Assembly (NCBI GenBank): GCA_037954665.1
Contig: JBBMOL010000057.1
Span: forward strand, 4,588,001 to 4,652,000
Reading direction: 5' to 3'
Origin: Laguncularia racemosa
Taxonomy: Eukaryota; Streptophyta; Magnoliopsida; Myrtales; Combretaceae
DNA length: 64,000 nt
This document shows, piece by piece, positions 22,494-34,548 of the stretch. Numbering within the stretch: the first letter of the stretch is position 1; each line of letters starts with the position of its first letter. A model generated the notes under the pieces. It ran no database searches, was not told where the DNA came from, and saw nothing but the letters and a program-made list of their open reading frames with translations. The position numbers and the translations under genes are program-made.

Positions 22494-23560
22494 AATGCCC
22501 CCTAGACCTCCTCATCATGGACAAAGAGGGAATGGGGTAAATGTTACACAAATGCTAGAGGTTATCAAACTCTAACAAGAGTAATGGCATAACGGTAGCA
22601 GTAGATACAAGAGATGCAAGTGCTAAACATGAGATAAGCCCAATTGATGGGAGAGATTAGAGAGAGGCCAACCTAGGAGATGGGTCTAGATTGCTTTGTC
22701 AGGATGGTCAAGGGATTCAGACCCAAGGCTAACAATCCATTAGATGTTGAGTAGTGGATCGATGAGCTAGAGAAAACTTTTGAGGCACTAGGAATGCTAG
22801 AAGACATGAAAGTGAAATATGCAGTATACCTATTGAGGGGCTCGACTTCTGAGTGGTGGTCAAGTGCTTCTAGACTTATTGTGGGAGTAATTACATAGAG
22901 TAGGTTTAAGGAAATGCTATATGAACATTATTTCCCAAACACTATTACAGAGAGAATGCAAGCAACATATTATAATTACTATCAAGAGAAAAGGTCTGTA
23001 GATGATTATGAGATGGAACTCAACCATCTAATGAAATTCATGCCACCTGCATTCAGAGTTAATGAGAAGTCCATGGCTCATTGGTTCGTATTGGGATTGG
23101 AGCCCACACTGTAGCATGAGGTAGTTGCTTTCTAACCGAAAACCTACTCTGAAGCTGTAAACAAGGCAAAAATTTTGGAACAAAGTCACAAAAGAACTGA
23201 TGAAATGAGGACTTTAGGGATTAGAATGGTGTTGGGGAAAAGACCCATCTAGAATATTATAACTTAAGATAAAGGCAAAAGACCTCACATAGTATAGACC
23301 AGATCTATGATCATAGCAGCACCTTCCTCTCAAGTGAAAACCTCATGTGTGGGATAAGGTAATAGGTATGGAAAATGTTATGGGCTACATGAGCTAAACA
23401 AATACAAATGGCCAGAAGGAGCCTGTTTTCATGTGGAAAGACAGGACCTAGTAGCAAAACTTGTTAGGAGGGGTCAATCCCACTAACATTCTGCTTCTCT
23501 TGCAAATAAAGGGGTTATAAGATGGTAGATTGCCCAGATAACAGAAAATAGAATGTATAG
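22494..23560 (+). pseudogene. gag of element A (broken)
   Basis: The frame begins near MPPRPPHHGQRGN at 22494. It continues with a retrotransposon gag (capsid) core: DELEKTFEALGMLEDMKVKY, LLRGSTSEWW, FKEMLYEHYFPNTI and RSVDDYEMELNHLMKF. A zinc-knuckle relic follows near 23490-23545 (CFSC, then YKMVDCPDN), with lost residues. Many stops interrupt it; the longest clean stretch is 22914-23114. Gag would form the cytoplasmic particle in which reverse transcription occurs. Confidence 0.85.
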
Positions 23561-23689
23561 ATAGCACCAGTAGTAAGAAATCGGACTGGAATTAATAATG
23601 GCAGACCTCAACAAGTAGGGCCAAGGTAGAGGGCATCAGCATGAGTGTTTACACTATAGAGGCAGGACACTCCAGATATAAAGACCTTA

Positions 23690-24220
23690 ACAAGTACACT
23701 ATTAGTAAATTCCACTAAAGCATATGTATTATTTAACATTGGTGCATCACATTCATGTATATCAAATGCATTTAGAAGTAAATGTGATGTATGTAAAGAA
23801 GTGATGAATGTTATATTAAGTTTAAGTACCTTATGGGTGTGGATAGGGGACTAAACTAAATATATAGAAGGGTTTGTACATAAGTGAAGAGTAGAATATG
23901 GTTTGTAGATCTTCTGGTGTTAGACATAATGATTTTGATATAATTTTGGGAATAGATTAGTTAATCAAACATCATGTAACAATAGATTTTCATGATATGA
24001 CTATCCATTTCAACACACCAAAAGGGGAACAATTTAGTTTTCAATTAGAGGTACATAAACTTGTAGGGTTGCCAACATATGAGCTATGGGGTAGAAGTAT
24101 GATGGCATCAATAATAGTTAAGGCCGAACAGGTGACAAAAATTGAGAGAGTAAAGGTAGTGAAGGAGTTTACAGGAGTGTTTCCAAATGATCTATCGAGT
24201 TTACCTCCAGTAAGATAAAT
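23690..24220 (+). pseudogene. Aspartic protease of element A (active site lost)
   Basis: The sequence YVLFNIGASHSCIS occupies the place of the retroviral-type protease motif LFDTGASHSFIS. The catalytic Asp is now Asn and the next Thr is Ile. Downstream, FDIILGID and HVTIDFHDMTIHF match the rest of the fold. Several stops separate the pieces. The end merges into the pol linker (GTAPILKA) just before the nested insertion. Confidence 0.83.
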
Positions 24221-24300
24221 TAAATTTAGCATAGATACAGTACTTGGTACAGCTCCCATATTAAAAGCCTTGTATTGTATGGCATCCATAGACTTGAAAG

Positions 24301-25702
24301 TGATGTGCCTAAAATCAAGATTAAGCATATGCAAAACCAATTTGAAAGACAATTAGACAATGTCAATCAAACTAGTTTCCAATTACATGAACAATAACGT
24401 CAAAACTCAATGTCTATAACCAATTCCTCAAATGTTGATGTGATCAATGATGAATACCTAATTGTGATTAGCTTTGATACCAAATTATGATGTGCCTAAA
24501 ACTAAGATTAAGCACATGCAAAACCAATTTGAAAGACAATCAAACAATGTCAATCAAACTAGTAATCAAATGGTGCAAATCCTCACTATTTATGAACCAA
24601 TTCTTAAACAATGGTGTGATCAATCTTAATTCCAAGTATGATGATGCTCTGGTACCAAATTATGATATGCCTAAAAGGGAATTAAGCACATGCAAATTAA
24701 ACCAACTAACAATCCCTAAATGACTAGGACAATTCGGTTCAAGGTGAAGCAATTATAGTGTGACCCTAACTACAATATATGGTCCGAATGATGTATTGCA
24801 TGAAATGGATCAACACAATAGTATATTCCTCAGTGATGATCACAAATTATACTTCAAAAACCACGTGATTACTACTCAAAATCCATAAGAAAATAACCGT
24901 GATCCCCCTTCCACAACAAATACTTTCACGGTTCAACAATGTGTAAAAATGAGGAATATCAATCAAGTATAACAAGAACTCAAATTAGCACAATAATTCG
25001 AATAATTATGAATCAAATCTAACCAAGAAATATTCCAATTCAACCCTAGATATTATACACTAGAGAAGAAAAGAAATCACAACAAATTGAAATTGATATA
25101 ACTCTCAATTTCAAGTGTTACACTCACCATAATCTCAACTCTTGGGATTGAAATTAATAAGAGGAAATTTGAACCAGGAAACCCTAATTCTCTCACTTGA
25201 AAATGAGTGTTTGTTCTAAAAAATTGACCTCCTCAAAACCCTACTTAAGCAAGTATTTATACTTGCTCCATTTAGGGTTAAAAAGTCCATAAAATTACAA
25301 CTATGCCACTTTTAGGGTGGCCGATCCTAAAGACAATTACAAACAAATGAAAGTATCCCAAAAGAAAATTATAACATAAAATGGTCTAAAGAAAAATTAC
25401 AAAATAAAAGAAAATAGTCTTCATCATGCTAGCTCTTCCATAGGATTCGTCAACTCAGTTCATCGCTAGTTCAAGTTGGTCTATAGATAACCCACAAGCT
25501 AAGTTTGAGTGAGTTTGTCCATCGCCCTATAAAGCTTGTTAAGTGTGCCTGTTGGAATATACAATACATGAATAAGAGAAAAAAGGTTAGTAAAAGAATA
25601 ATTTCGGGGTTGATGTGGTCAAAATGGGCCCTCATCGCCAAGATTCGAAATCCTTTGGTTCTTGCCCTAATGATAGGTCTTGTCGGATTTTGATTCCTAT
25701 CA
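24301..25702 (-). mobile_element. Nested minus-strand LTR-type insertion in element A
   Basis: The insert is bounded by GAAAG on both sides (24296-24300 and 25703-25707) and has TG...CA ends. Removing it rejoins the pol linker (IDLK/ELKDQI). Read on the minus strand, 25702-24663 resembles one LTR of about 1040 bp with a TATA-like TATAAATACTTG near 25265. It ends GGCATATCA, followed by TAATTTGGTACCAGAGC, which is a tRNA-iMet primer site. The LTR end plus primer site is then repeated (24663-24488 and 24487-24301). No coding region is seen, so it is non-autonomous (TRIM- or LARD-like) or a rearranged remnant. Confidence 0.75.
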
Positions 25703-28105
25703 GAAAGAGTTGAAGGATCAAATATAAGAGCTATTAGACAAGAAATTTATCAGACCAAGTGTCTTACCTTAGGGTACACCGATATTATTTGTAAAGAAGA
25801 AAGACAATAGTATGCAGCTATGTATAGACAATAGGGAATTAAACAGGGTCACAATTGAAAATAAATACCCTCTCCCAAAGATTAATGACTTGTTTGATCA
25901 GTTGTAAGAAGCTTAAGTCTTCTCAAAAAGAGACTTAAGATCTAGGTACCATCAATTGAGGATTAAGGAGGAAGACATCCAGAAGATCATGTTTGGAACT
26001 AGATACAGGTATTATAAGTTCCAAGTAATGCCTTTTAGACTTACAAAGGCATCGACAGTCTTCATGGAGTTAATGAACTGGATATTCAGGAAATACTTAG
26101 ATAAGTTTGTCATCATATTCATAAATGACATTTTAATATACTTCAGAAGTGAAGAATATCACGAGCAGCATTTAAGGACAGTATTGAGCAGATTGTAAAC
26201 AAAAAAGTTGTACACCAAGTTTAAGAAGCGTGAGTTTTGGTTAAAGCAGTTGCCTTTTTGGGACATGTGATTAGTAAGGATGGACTGTTTGTAGATCATA
26301 AGAAAATAAGAGCTGTAAATGAATGGCCTAAGTTGAAGACTAAAATAGAAATTAGAAGCTTCTTGGTGTTAGTAAGATACCATAGAAGATTTATGGAAGA
26401 ATTCTCTAAACTGGCAACCCCTTTGACCAAGTTAAGTCAGAAAGGGGTAAAGTTTGTTTAGGATGACTGATGTGAAGCAAGCTTCACGACATTGAAGGAG
26501 AGATTGACTTCTACACTAGTACTTGCACTACCAGTCAATGGTGAAGAATTTGTGGTGTATAATGAGCTTTTATTCAAGGACTTAAGTGTGTCTTAATGCA
26601 ACGTGATAGGGGAATTGCATACGCATTAAGATGGTTGAAGCCTTATGAGAATAATTACCCAATACATGATCTGGAGTTAGCAGTCGTAATATTTGCACTT
26701 AAATTATGGAGGCATTAGTTATATGGGGATAAGTGCAGCATATTCACATATTCTAAGAACCTCAAGTACTTCTTTACCTAGAAAGAACTAAATATGAGGT
26801 AGAGACGTTGGCTAAAATGATAAAGCACTATGACTTAGACATTCAGTACCATCTTAGGAAGGCAAATGTAGTCACTGATGTACTTGGTAGAAAGAAGCAT
26901 GTTAATCTGGCAATGTTGATCACAAGTTAGAAGAAAATATTAGAAGATATGCATAAATTAGACTTAGAGATTTTGACTCAGGAAATCAAAGCTAGACTCA
27001 CTAGCTTACGAATATAGCCAATGTTAATTGACAGAATAAAAGTTACACAAGTTGAAGATAAAGGGGATACAAGAAACAAAGAAAAGGATAGAAAAGGGAA
27101 GAGCTGTAGAATTTAACGAAGATGTAGAGGGGGTGTTGAGGTATGGTCACAAGTTATGTGTGCCAAGAGTAGATGAGTTGAAGAAAGAAATATTAAAGGA
27201 GGTACACTATTTTAGGTACTTCATTTACCTTAGAAGTACCAAGATGTATAAAAATCTGAAGAACCATTATTGGTGGAAGAATATGAAGAGAGAAGTAGCT
27301 GATTATGTATCTAAGTGTTTGAGCTGCTAATAGATCAAGATAAAACATCAGAGACCCACTGGCATGTTACAGCCATTGCCTGTGCCAAAGTGGAAATGGG
27401 AACATGTTACCATGGATTTTGTCATTGCACTACCCAAATCTTTGATAAAGTTGGACACCATATGGGTGATTATGGATTGACTTACAAAATTGGCTCATTT
27501 TATACCAATAAGTACTATGTACAAACTTGAGAAATTGGCACAAATCTACATTAAAGAAATTGTAAAGTTATATGGGATACTGATATCTGTAGTGTTAGAT
27601 AAAGATACAAGATTTGTCGAAAGGTTTTCGAACAGTCTACACAGAGCTTTAGGGACAAAGCTATAATTCAGTACGACTTTTCACCTATAGATGAATGGTC
27701 AGTCAGAGCGAACTATTCAGATATTGGAAGACATGTTAAGGGTGTGTACATTGGATCTTGGTGGAAATTGGGATGAACATTTGCCTTTAATGGAATTCGC
27801 ATATAACAATAGCTACCAAGCTACCATCCAGATGGTACCATATGAGGCATTGTATAGAAGAAAGTGTCGGTCGCCTTTACATTGGGATGATGTGGGTGAG
27901 AAACAAGTGTTGGGACCTGATCTAGTATAAGATGTAGTGAATAAAGTGAAGTAGATCAAACAAAGAATGCAATCAGCCCAAAGCCATCAAAAGTCATATG
28001 TAGACAAGAGGAGACATCCATTGTAGTTCCAAGTGGGAGACTATGTATTATTGAAGATCTCACTTATGAAGGGAGTAATAAGGTTTGGATTGATGGGGAA
28101 ATTGA
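25703..28105 (+). pseudogene. RT, RNase H and integrase of element A (broken)
   Basis: Domains run in Ty3/gypsy order. RT (about 25760-26460) has YPLPKINDLFDQL, YHQLRIKEEDIQKIMF and FINDILIY in place of FIDDILIY. RNase H (about 26461-26930) has YPIHDLELAVVIFALKLW. Integrase (about 27170-28105) has the HHCC-like zinc segment ending YVSKCLSC, a core with MDFVIALP and LDKDTRF, and MNGQSERTIQILEDML carrying the catalytic Glu. The frame is broken by many stops, so only pieces of 60-92 codons stay open. The linker after integrase (VRPFKILERIGRVAYRLALPP) resumes at 32462 beyond the hAT insertion. It stops at the polypurine tract, so the chromodomain is missing. Confidence 0.9.
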
Positions 28106-28784
28106 ATCCCAGACATTGTTGTCAAAATCGCGTTTTAACTCGTACGATTCAACGATTTTATGAGTTTGTATATATATTCCCAATTAACTCGCACATAAAA
28201 TCAGAGAGAAGCAAAATCGTAATAAAATCGCGATTTTGAACAGTAAAATCATTCAAAATCGCGATTCTATCCGTTTCAACCGATTCCACAAATATTTCCA
28301 ATTGCAGGCCTAAGCCATTCGGATCGGATCCAAGCCCAACCCAGCCCAGCCCAATCGGCGACTCAGCGCATCCTTTGCAATTTCCGGCTTACTGCTGTAG
28401 CCTGTACGTTGAAGTTCTTCAGAGTTTAGTGGAGAGAGGAGAAGAGAGATAGTGAAAACAGGAGAGGCGAGTCGAGATCCATAGTTCCACTTCCACATTG
28501 AGTTGAGCTGATACTATCAGAACAAAGAGCGCCGAGCAGCGAGCCAGCGATCCTTCTCCTTCGTAGACGAGTGAGCGTCGCCAAGCAGCGATCCTTCTTG
28601 CAGCAAGCCACCAAGTTAAGATCCATCTTCACAGACGCAAGTTTTGTGTTAGGTATGACTTGTATGACTACTGACTAGCAATACTTGTACTTGTACAGTT
28701 GTAATGTAGTGTATCATGTGAATTTTTATGCTTGTGAGTTGTGATTGTGAATGGTTATTTGAATGGGTTGATGGCTTTTAAGGT

Positions 28785-29035
28785 CGTGCCTTCAACCGTG
28801 TGTGCTTCTGTGGATTTTCCAAGCTCAACACACGGCCATACCTTCAACCATGTACTCAACCGTGTATGCTTTTGTAGATTTTCTAAGCTCAACACATGGC
28901 CGTACCTTCAACCGTGTATTCAACCGTGTGTGCTTCTGTGAATTTTCCAAGCTCAACACACGGCCGTGCCTTCAACCGTGTGTGCTTCTGTGGGCGTGTT
29001 TCCTTGACACACAGCCGTGCAATTTAATTACTGGG
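28785..29035 (+). repeat. 64-bp tandem repeats in the hAT leader
   Basis: Units beginning CCTTCAACC start at 28789, 28841, 28905 and 28969. Spacing is 52, then 64 and 64 bp, the first unit lacking about 12 bases. Each contains CTCAACACACGGCCGT or a close variant, and one copy (28959-28968) is the perfect palindrome CACGGCCGTG. GC content is higher than in the surroundings. Confidence 0.8.
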
Positions 29036-29575
29036 TCGTGCTCTTTCCCTATTCCTTCCAAAAAGCATTGTTCTTTGTGTTTTCTTATCCGATCTCAATC
29101 CAAGTTCATATCCCGTCCAAATGTATTATGTGCTTAAATATCAATGAAGCCAATTCCAAAGAAACTTAATCCTTTATACAGGTTGCATTTGGAGGGTTTA
29201 GGCTGAGCATGTGGTGTGCTAAGTTATATTGTTATAATTTAGAAATGGGATTATATTACTTAGTTATAAATTTATAATATACTCATTTTTCTAGCTTTAT
29301 GGAATGTAAAGCTTGTTACCCCTTATGTTTTGCTTTCCTTTTCTTGATGATGATTTAAAGAAAACCTTTATAGTTATTTTTCTTGCTATCTCTTCTAGTT
29401 CTAATTAGTAATTACTTGTTACATGAGCATGAGCAAGAGCAATTTACTTTATATATGTAATTTGTAAATATGTAATAGTACTTTATAGTTTCTACTTTTT
29501 ACCATAGCTCTCTTTACTCCTTTTTTCTTTTTCTTTTCTTTTTCTTACAAGATTTTAAGTATCGATTGAGTTAAA

Positions 29576-32141
29576 ATGTCATCTTCCAAATCATCTAGAG
29601 AGAGTTCGAAAAGAAAGAATTCACTTGGAAGTAGATCTGATGTAGGTTGGGAGCATGGAATTGATGTAGACAACAATGGGAAAAAAGTTAAATGTAAGTA
29701 TTGTAATAAAGTTGTTAGTGGAGGCATTTACAGATTCAAGAATCACTTGGGGTGTACGCGTAAAGATGTAGAGCCATGCACCAGTGTCTCAGATGATGTA
29801 AAAAATGAAATGTTAACAATGTTGCTAAAAGCGGCAAAATTATTAGAAATGAAGAGAAAGCAAATTCATGGCATTAAAGATTCTGATGATGCTGATGATG
29901 AGATGGAGCAAACAGGGATAAACAAAAAAGAAAGGAATTGCATGGACTTCATTCTAAAAAAAAAAAAAAAAATTGTGAAAGTGGAACACGAGCAATACAA
30001 GGTACAATTAACCAATTCATGAAGAAAGATTTGAGAGAAGAATGTAGCCAACAAATTGCTCGTTTTTTCTATACTAGTGTAATTCCATTTAATTGTGTCA
30101 AAAATCCTGAGTTTGTGAAGATCCTTCAAGTGGTTGGTCGATATGGATGTGGGCTTAAACCTCCTTCTTATCATGAGCTAAGGGTGACTTGTTTGAAGAA
30201 AGAAGTAGCTCGAACAATGGAATTACTTAATGACTACAAAGTTGAATGGAAAAAAACAGGTTGCTCTATTATGTCTGATACATGGACTGATAGAAAGAGG
30301 CATTCCATATGCAATTTCTTGGTTAATAACCCTAAAAGAACGATCTTCTTATCATCTATAGATGCTTCTGATGTATCTAAGACAACCGATAAAGTTTTGG
30401 CAATGTTAGATGATATTGTAGAGAAGGTTGGAGAGGAAAATGTTGTACAAGTCATTACAGATAATGCTGCAAATTATAAAGCAGCAGGAGAAAAATTGAT
30501 AGAGAAGAGAAAATGCTTATATTGGACACCTTGTGCTGCACACTGCATTGATTTGATCTTGGAAGACTTTGAGAAGAATTTGAAGATCCATCAGGGGATA
30601 ATTGCAAAAGGAAGGCGAATTACTACATATATTTATTCCATGACTATACTTATCTCAATTTTGAGAAGATACACTAAAGGGAGGGACTTGATTAGACCTG
30701 GTGCAACTCGTTTTGCCACTTTGTATTTGACATTAGGTTACCTTAGTGAGTTGAAAAGTGCATTGATGATGATGTTCACTTTTAGTCATTGGAAATCATG
30801 TAAGTATTCGATTACAAGTGATGGAAAGTGGATTCAACAAGTGGTTTTAGATAGTAGGTTTTGGAAGAATGTTATTATTTGCTTTAAAGCTACATTTCCC
30901 TTTATTAAAGTGCTTAGATTAATGGATTCTAATGATAAACTAGCTATGGGTTTCATTTATCCAAAAATGGATTATGCTAAGCAGAAAATTAAAGCAAACT
31001 TCAACAATGTGAAGAAAAGGTAATATCGTAACTTGTTAGCTATATATATATATATTGTTTAGTGCTAATTTTAAAGTTTCATTTCTAAATTGAAATCATA
31101 TTTATTTAATGTAGTTATAAACCTATCTTCAAGATTATTGACAAGAGATGGGAGCTTCAACTTCATAGACCATTACATGCTGCAGCTTATTATTTGAATC
31201 CCCATTATCATTATAGTGATGATTTTAAAGTTGATGCCGATGTTAAGATTGTATTATATGGTTGCATAGAGCATATGGTTTCTAATTCAACATAAAGGTG
31301 TAAGATTGATATGCAGCTTGAAAGATTTAAGGATGCTAAGGGACTATTTGGCATTGAAGCTGCAAGGTTAGCAAAAAACAATAAAGCTCCAGCTAAATGG
31401 TAGGATTCATATGGAGATGAATGCCTAGAACTACAAAAGTTTGCTATCCGTGTTTTAAGTTTGACTTGTAGTTCTTTAGGTTGTGAGTAGAATTGGAGTG
31501 CATTTGAAATGGTACGATACAAATAGTTCTTTTATTCAATTTTATAGATTATTACTTATTAAGATTATAAATCTTATAAAGTTATGTATAACCTTTTTCA
31601 TTTTCAGGTCCATACCAAAAAGAGGAATAGGCTACATCAACAAAAGATGAATAATTTAGTCTTTGTAATGCATAACTTGAAATTAAGAAATAGGAAAGAA
31701 AGATGCATTGCTGACACTGACACTTCTACTTTCACTGTTGAAGATCTCTCATCTGATGATGAATGGATAGTTGAAGAAGAAAATGTGTTTGACTCATCAA
31801 ATGAGAATGAAGGTCAAGGTGTGTTGCATATCTTTCCAAGTCCAAGGGATGAAGATAAAGATGATGCGGAGGAGGACGAAATTGGTGCTTATGTCAATTT
31901 GGAGAGTCCTATCAGTAAGTCCCTAATCCCAAATGATTTGGACCTTTATGATATTGATAATGTTGAAACTGAAATGCAAATAGGAACTTCAAAAAATTTG
32001 GAATTAGAGGATATGGAAATCATTGGTAGCAGTACACTTCATGATGATGTTGACATTGATGAAGAAAAAGATGATGAAGATGCAAATGATGATGATGATA
32101 TGGATGAGAGAGATGGTGGAAATTGTGATGATTTATTTTAA
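29576..32141 (+). pseudogene. hAT transposase (broken)
   Basis: The frame starts at ATG 29576 with a basic N-terminus and a BED zinc finger (C40, C43, H57, C60 in KCKYCNK and KNHLGC). A run of 17 A (29956-29972) shifts the frame. The protein continues to 31019 through a DUF659-type catalytic region with MSDTWTDRKRHS and VITDNAANY, which contain two expected acidic residues. An intron 31020-31114 joins in frame to YKPIFKIIDKRWELQLH. A second intron (31512-31607) splits the hAT dimerisation region, WSAFEM/VHTKKRNRLHQQKMN. The tail to 32141 is very acidic. In-frame stops near 31293, 31402 and 31488 also disable it. The enzyme would cut and join the element ends. Confidence 0.9.
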
Positions 32142-32461
32142 TTCTTGTTTTGTAATATGATTTATGATTTCATAACTTTTATTGAGACTTTTGGTTGATT
32201 ATTTATATTATACAACTTATGCTTAATTATCTATATTATAACTTTTATTGTGATTTATGATCCAATTCTATGCTGAAATTTTTAATTTATATTATCCATT
32301 ATATTTTTTAATGACTACTGTAAGTAAATTTTTAATATTTAAAGGTTATTTTATAAAGGTTGTAAAAACTTACGTTTTTACGTTCCGTTTCTACATTCCG
32401 ATTCTACAGACCCCCTGGCGATTTTACGTAAAATCGCGATTTTGACAACCATGATCCCAGA

Positions 32462-32539
32462 TATGTGAGACCTTTCAAAATTCTTGAGAGGATTGGACGA
32501 GTGGCATATAGACTAGCATTGCCACCAAGGGGGGGAGAA
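32462..32539 (+). pseudogene. Residual integrase linker and polypurine tract of element A
   Basis: YVRPFKILERIGRVAYRLAL continues the integrase C-terminal region interrupted by the hAT element. The sequence CCACCAAGGGGGGGAGAA then goes straight into the polypurine tract (about 32528-32539) beside the 3' LTR. In element B the equivalent point continues for more than 300 bases through a chromodomain. Confidence 0.85.
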
Positions 32540-33802
32540 TGTAATTATTCAGAATATATATATATATATTTGCTAAGTATAAGAAAGTAAATAGTTTAAA
32601 GTAATAGGGGCAAGATAGTCTTTCTACAACTAAGTATACACATCCTTTTTACCTAGGGTTAACACTTTTTCCTTATTTGCACACCTTACGGAACTTTAGA
32701 TACACTCTGTAGAAATTCATAGAGAGAAAAGGACAAGCAAGTGCTATGATTCACTAATTAGTTTGAGGTAAGTATATTGATCAATAATAATTGATCATTA
32801 ATTTTGTGCACATTGTAAATAAAAAATTAGCGTATTAGGATTATTAGAGATTAAAGTCAATATGTGATACGCAAAGGATGAAACAAGTGATTCATCCATT
32901 ATGATAATGATCTAGGTTAAGTAAGTGTAACTACTAGTATATTACATTATAAATTTTATATTAGATAGATCAATTAGGTTGAATTAATTAGAAATCGGGA
33001 AGAAGGATCAATTTTTGAAGTGTACAATAAGGTACACAATCATAGACATGCCTGTGTATATGGGCATGTCGAGTTTAAATAGTGAATAGAGAGATACACA
33101 GCTTCCCAACACAATCATGTTGGAACTGTGTTGAAGATCCAAAGTGAATCGAGAGATATACGGCCTCCTAACATGATTGTGTTGTAACCGTGATAAAAAC
33201 CCAAAGTGAACAGAGAGATACACAACCCCTCAACATGAATGTATCTTGCCTGTGTTGAGTTCAAAGAGTGACAAAAATGTACATGGCCTTTGGCACGACC
33301 GAGTAATACTTGTGTTCACCGACATGACCTCCAACATAGTCGTGTTGAGTTAAAAAAAAAATCCATTCTAATTCATTTAAATACAATTCTCAATGCAAGT
33401 AATTGGGATTATGAATAGGTTTAGGAGACTTATAAAGTTAGAAAGGTATAAGACAAACCAAGTTTTGCAAAGTCATGTACGTATATGCCCTATGTATTTT
33501 TTGTGCTTGCTAGATAGAAATGTATGTGGGCTAATAACTTTAAATTGCAAATGAGACTATTTATGCATGTGATTGTAAATTGCTGGATTTGAGAAACCGA
33601 GTGTCAATTAGTGTTCTCGAGGTGGCACCCCTATGATTAGTATGCGATGTTGTCCTTAGTAGAGTTATGTATCGAAATGATCTGGATAGTATGTGGAAGG
33701 TTATTATGTGAGTGATTGTGGAAGGCTGTTGTGCGGGAATTGAAAAGTTGAAAGGACTTATGGACTCATGGACAGTAGGGAGAACCCATTGTCATATATA
33801 TA

Positions 33803-33835
<33 letters not shown>

Positions 33836-34548
33836 ATTATTATGTATGATAATAGAATCGTGGATAAAGAGAAGCACCATTTATCATATGTATATATTGT
33901 TTGTGAAAGGATTGTGAAGGGATGTTGTGAAAGTTATGTACAATGGTTTTTATGACGTGATTGTGTATTGACTAAATGTTGTGAAAGATGAATAATATTA
34001 TGTATGAATATTATGTTGCATAATGCATGTGTTGTTATTTCAATCATGGCACGCGTATGTGTTTGTTGGTATACATAGTGCTAGGCATTACCTCACTGCT
34101 CGTGAAATTTTTTTTTTTAGCTGCAGGTGCCATAAGAGAGATTATAAGGTATGATGAAACCCTAATAGAAACGAATCGGGATGCGAAGGAGAATGCGGAA
34201 TATAAGTATTCTGGCGAGTAGTATCCTAATGAGGAGAAAGGAGTATATGAAATAATTTTTAATTGCGATCTTGACTATCATTTTATTCAAGTTATTGAAA
34301 GCTTTTGCTATATTTAAATTGAGGAGATTGAACAAGAATTATGTTTTGAAGATATACATTTCTTTTAGAAATTGTTGTATTATTGAAGTTTATAAATGCT
34401 TTCGCTGTGATAATTTAAGAGGTTCATTTATTATATTGAATACTTAAAAGTTAATGTTTAGAGAATTATAGCAATTAAGCCTTTATGTATCTTCTAGTAT
34501 TGAGGATACATGATGGGCTATAGTGTACCCGGGTTTCGAAGCATTACA
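32540..34548 (+). repeat. 3' LTR of element A
   Basis: It mirrors 20122-22133, from TGTAATTATTCAG to GAAGCATTACA, including the tandem palindrome block (about 33060-33350) and a longer TA/TGTA microsatellite near 33794-33836. The two copies have visibly diverged by numerous transitions, so the insertion is not recent. Confidence 0.92.

Larger units (their letters stand above)
28114..32453 (+). mobile_element. hAT transposon inserted in element A
   Basis: The ends are inverted repeats: CATTGTTGTCAAAATCGCG on the left and, on the minus strand, CATGGTTGTCAAAATCGCG on the right. A perfect 8-bp duplication ATCCCAGA flanks them (28106-28113 and 32454-32461), the hAT signature. Excising the element restores the integrase linker LNPR-YVRPF of the host retrotransposon. 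The interior holds a transposase gene with introns, preceded by a 1.4-kb leader with tandem repeats. Since it sits inside element A, it is the younger of the two. Confidence 0.92.
20122..34548 (+). mobile_element. Element A: degenerate Ty3/gypsy retrotransposon with two nested insertions
   Basis: Two direct repeats of about 2 kb (20122-22133 and 32540-34548) begin TGTAATTATTCAG and end GCATTACA. Between them are a tRNA-iMet primer site, gag, protease, RT, RNase H and integrase remains, and a polypurine tract, all in plus orientation. Two later insertions (24301-25702 and 28114-32453) interrupt the interior and have their own target duplications. Stop codons and frameshifts are frequent in every domain, so the element is dead. 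The bases outside the two LTRs (CTATA on the left, TGTGA on the right) do not match, so no target duplication is visible. Confidence 0.93.

Noticed and set aside
28310..28632. Overlapping minus-strand frames in the hAT leader
   Set aside because: They overlap each other in different frames and lie in the GC-richer leader of the transposon; no homology recognised.
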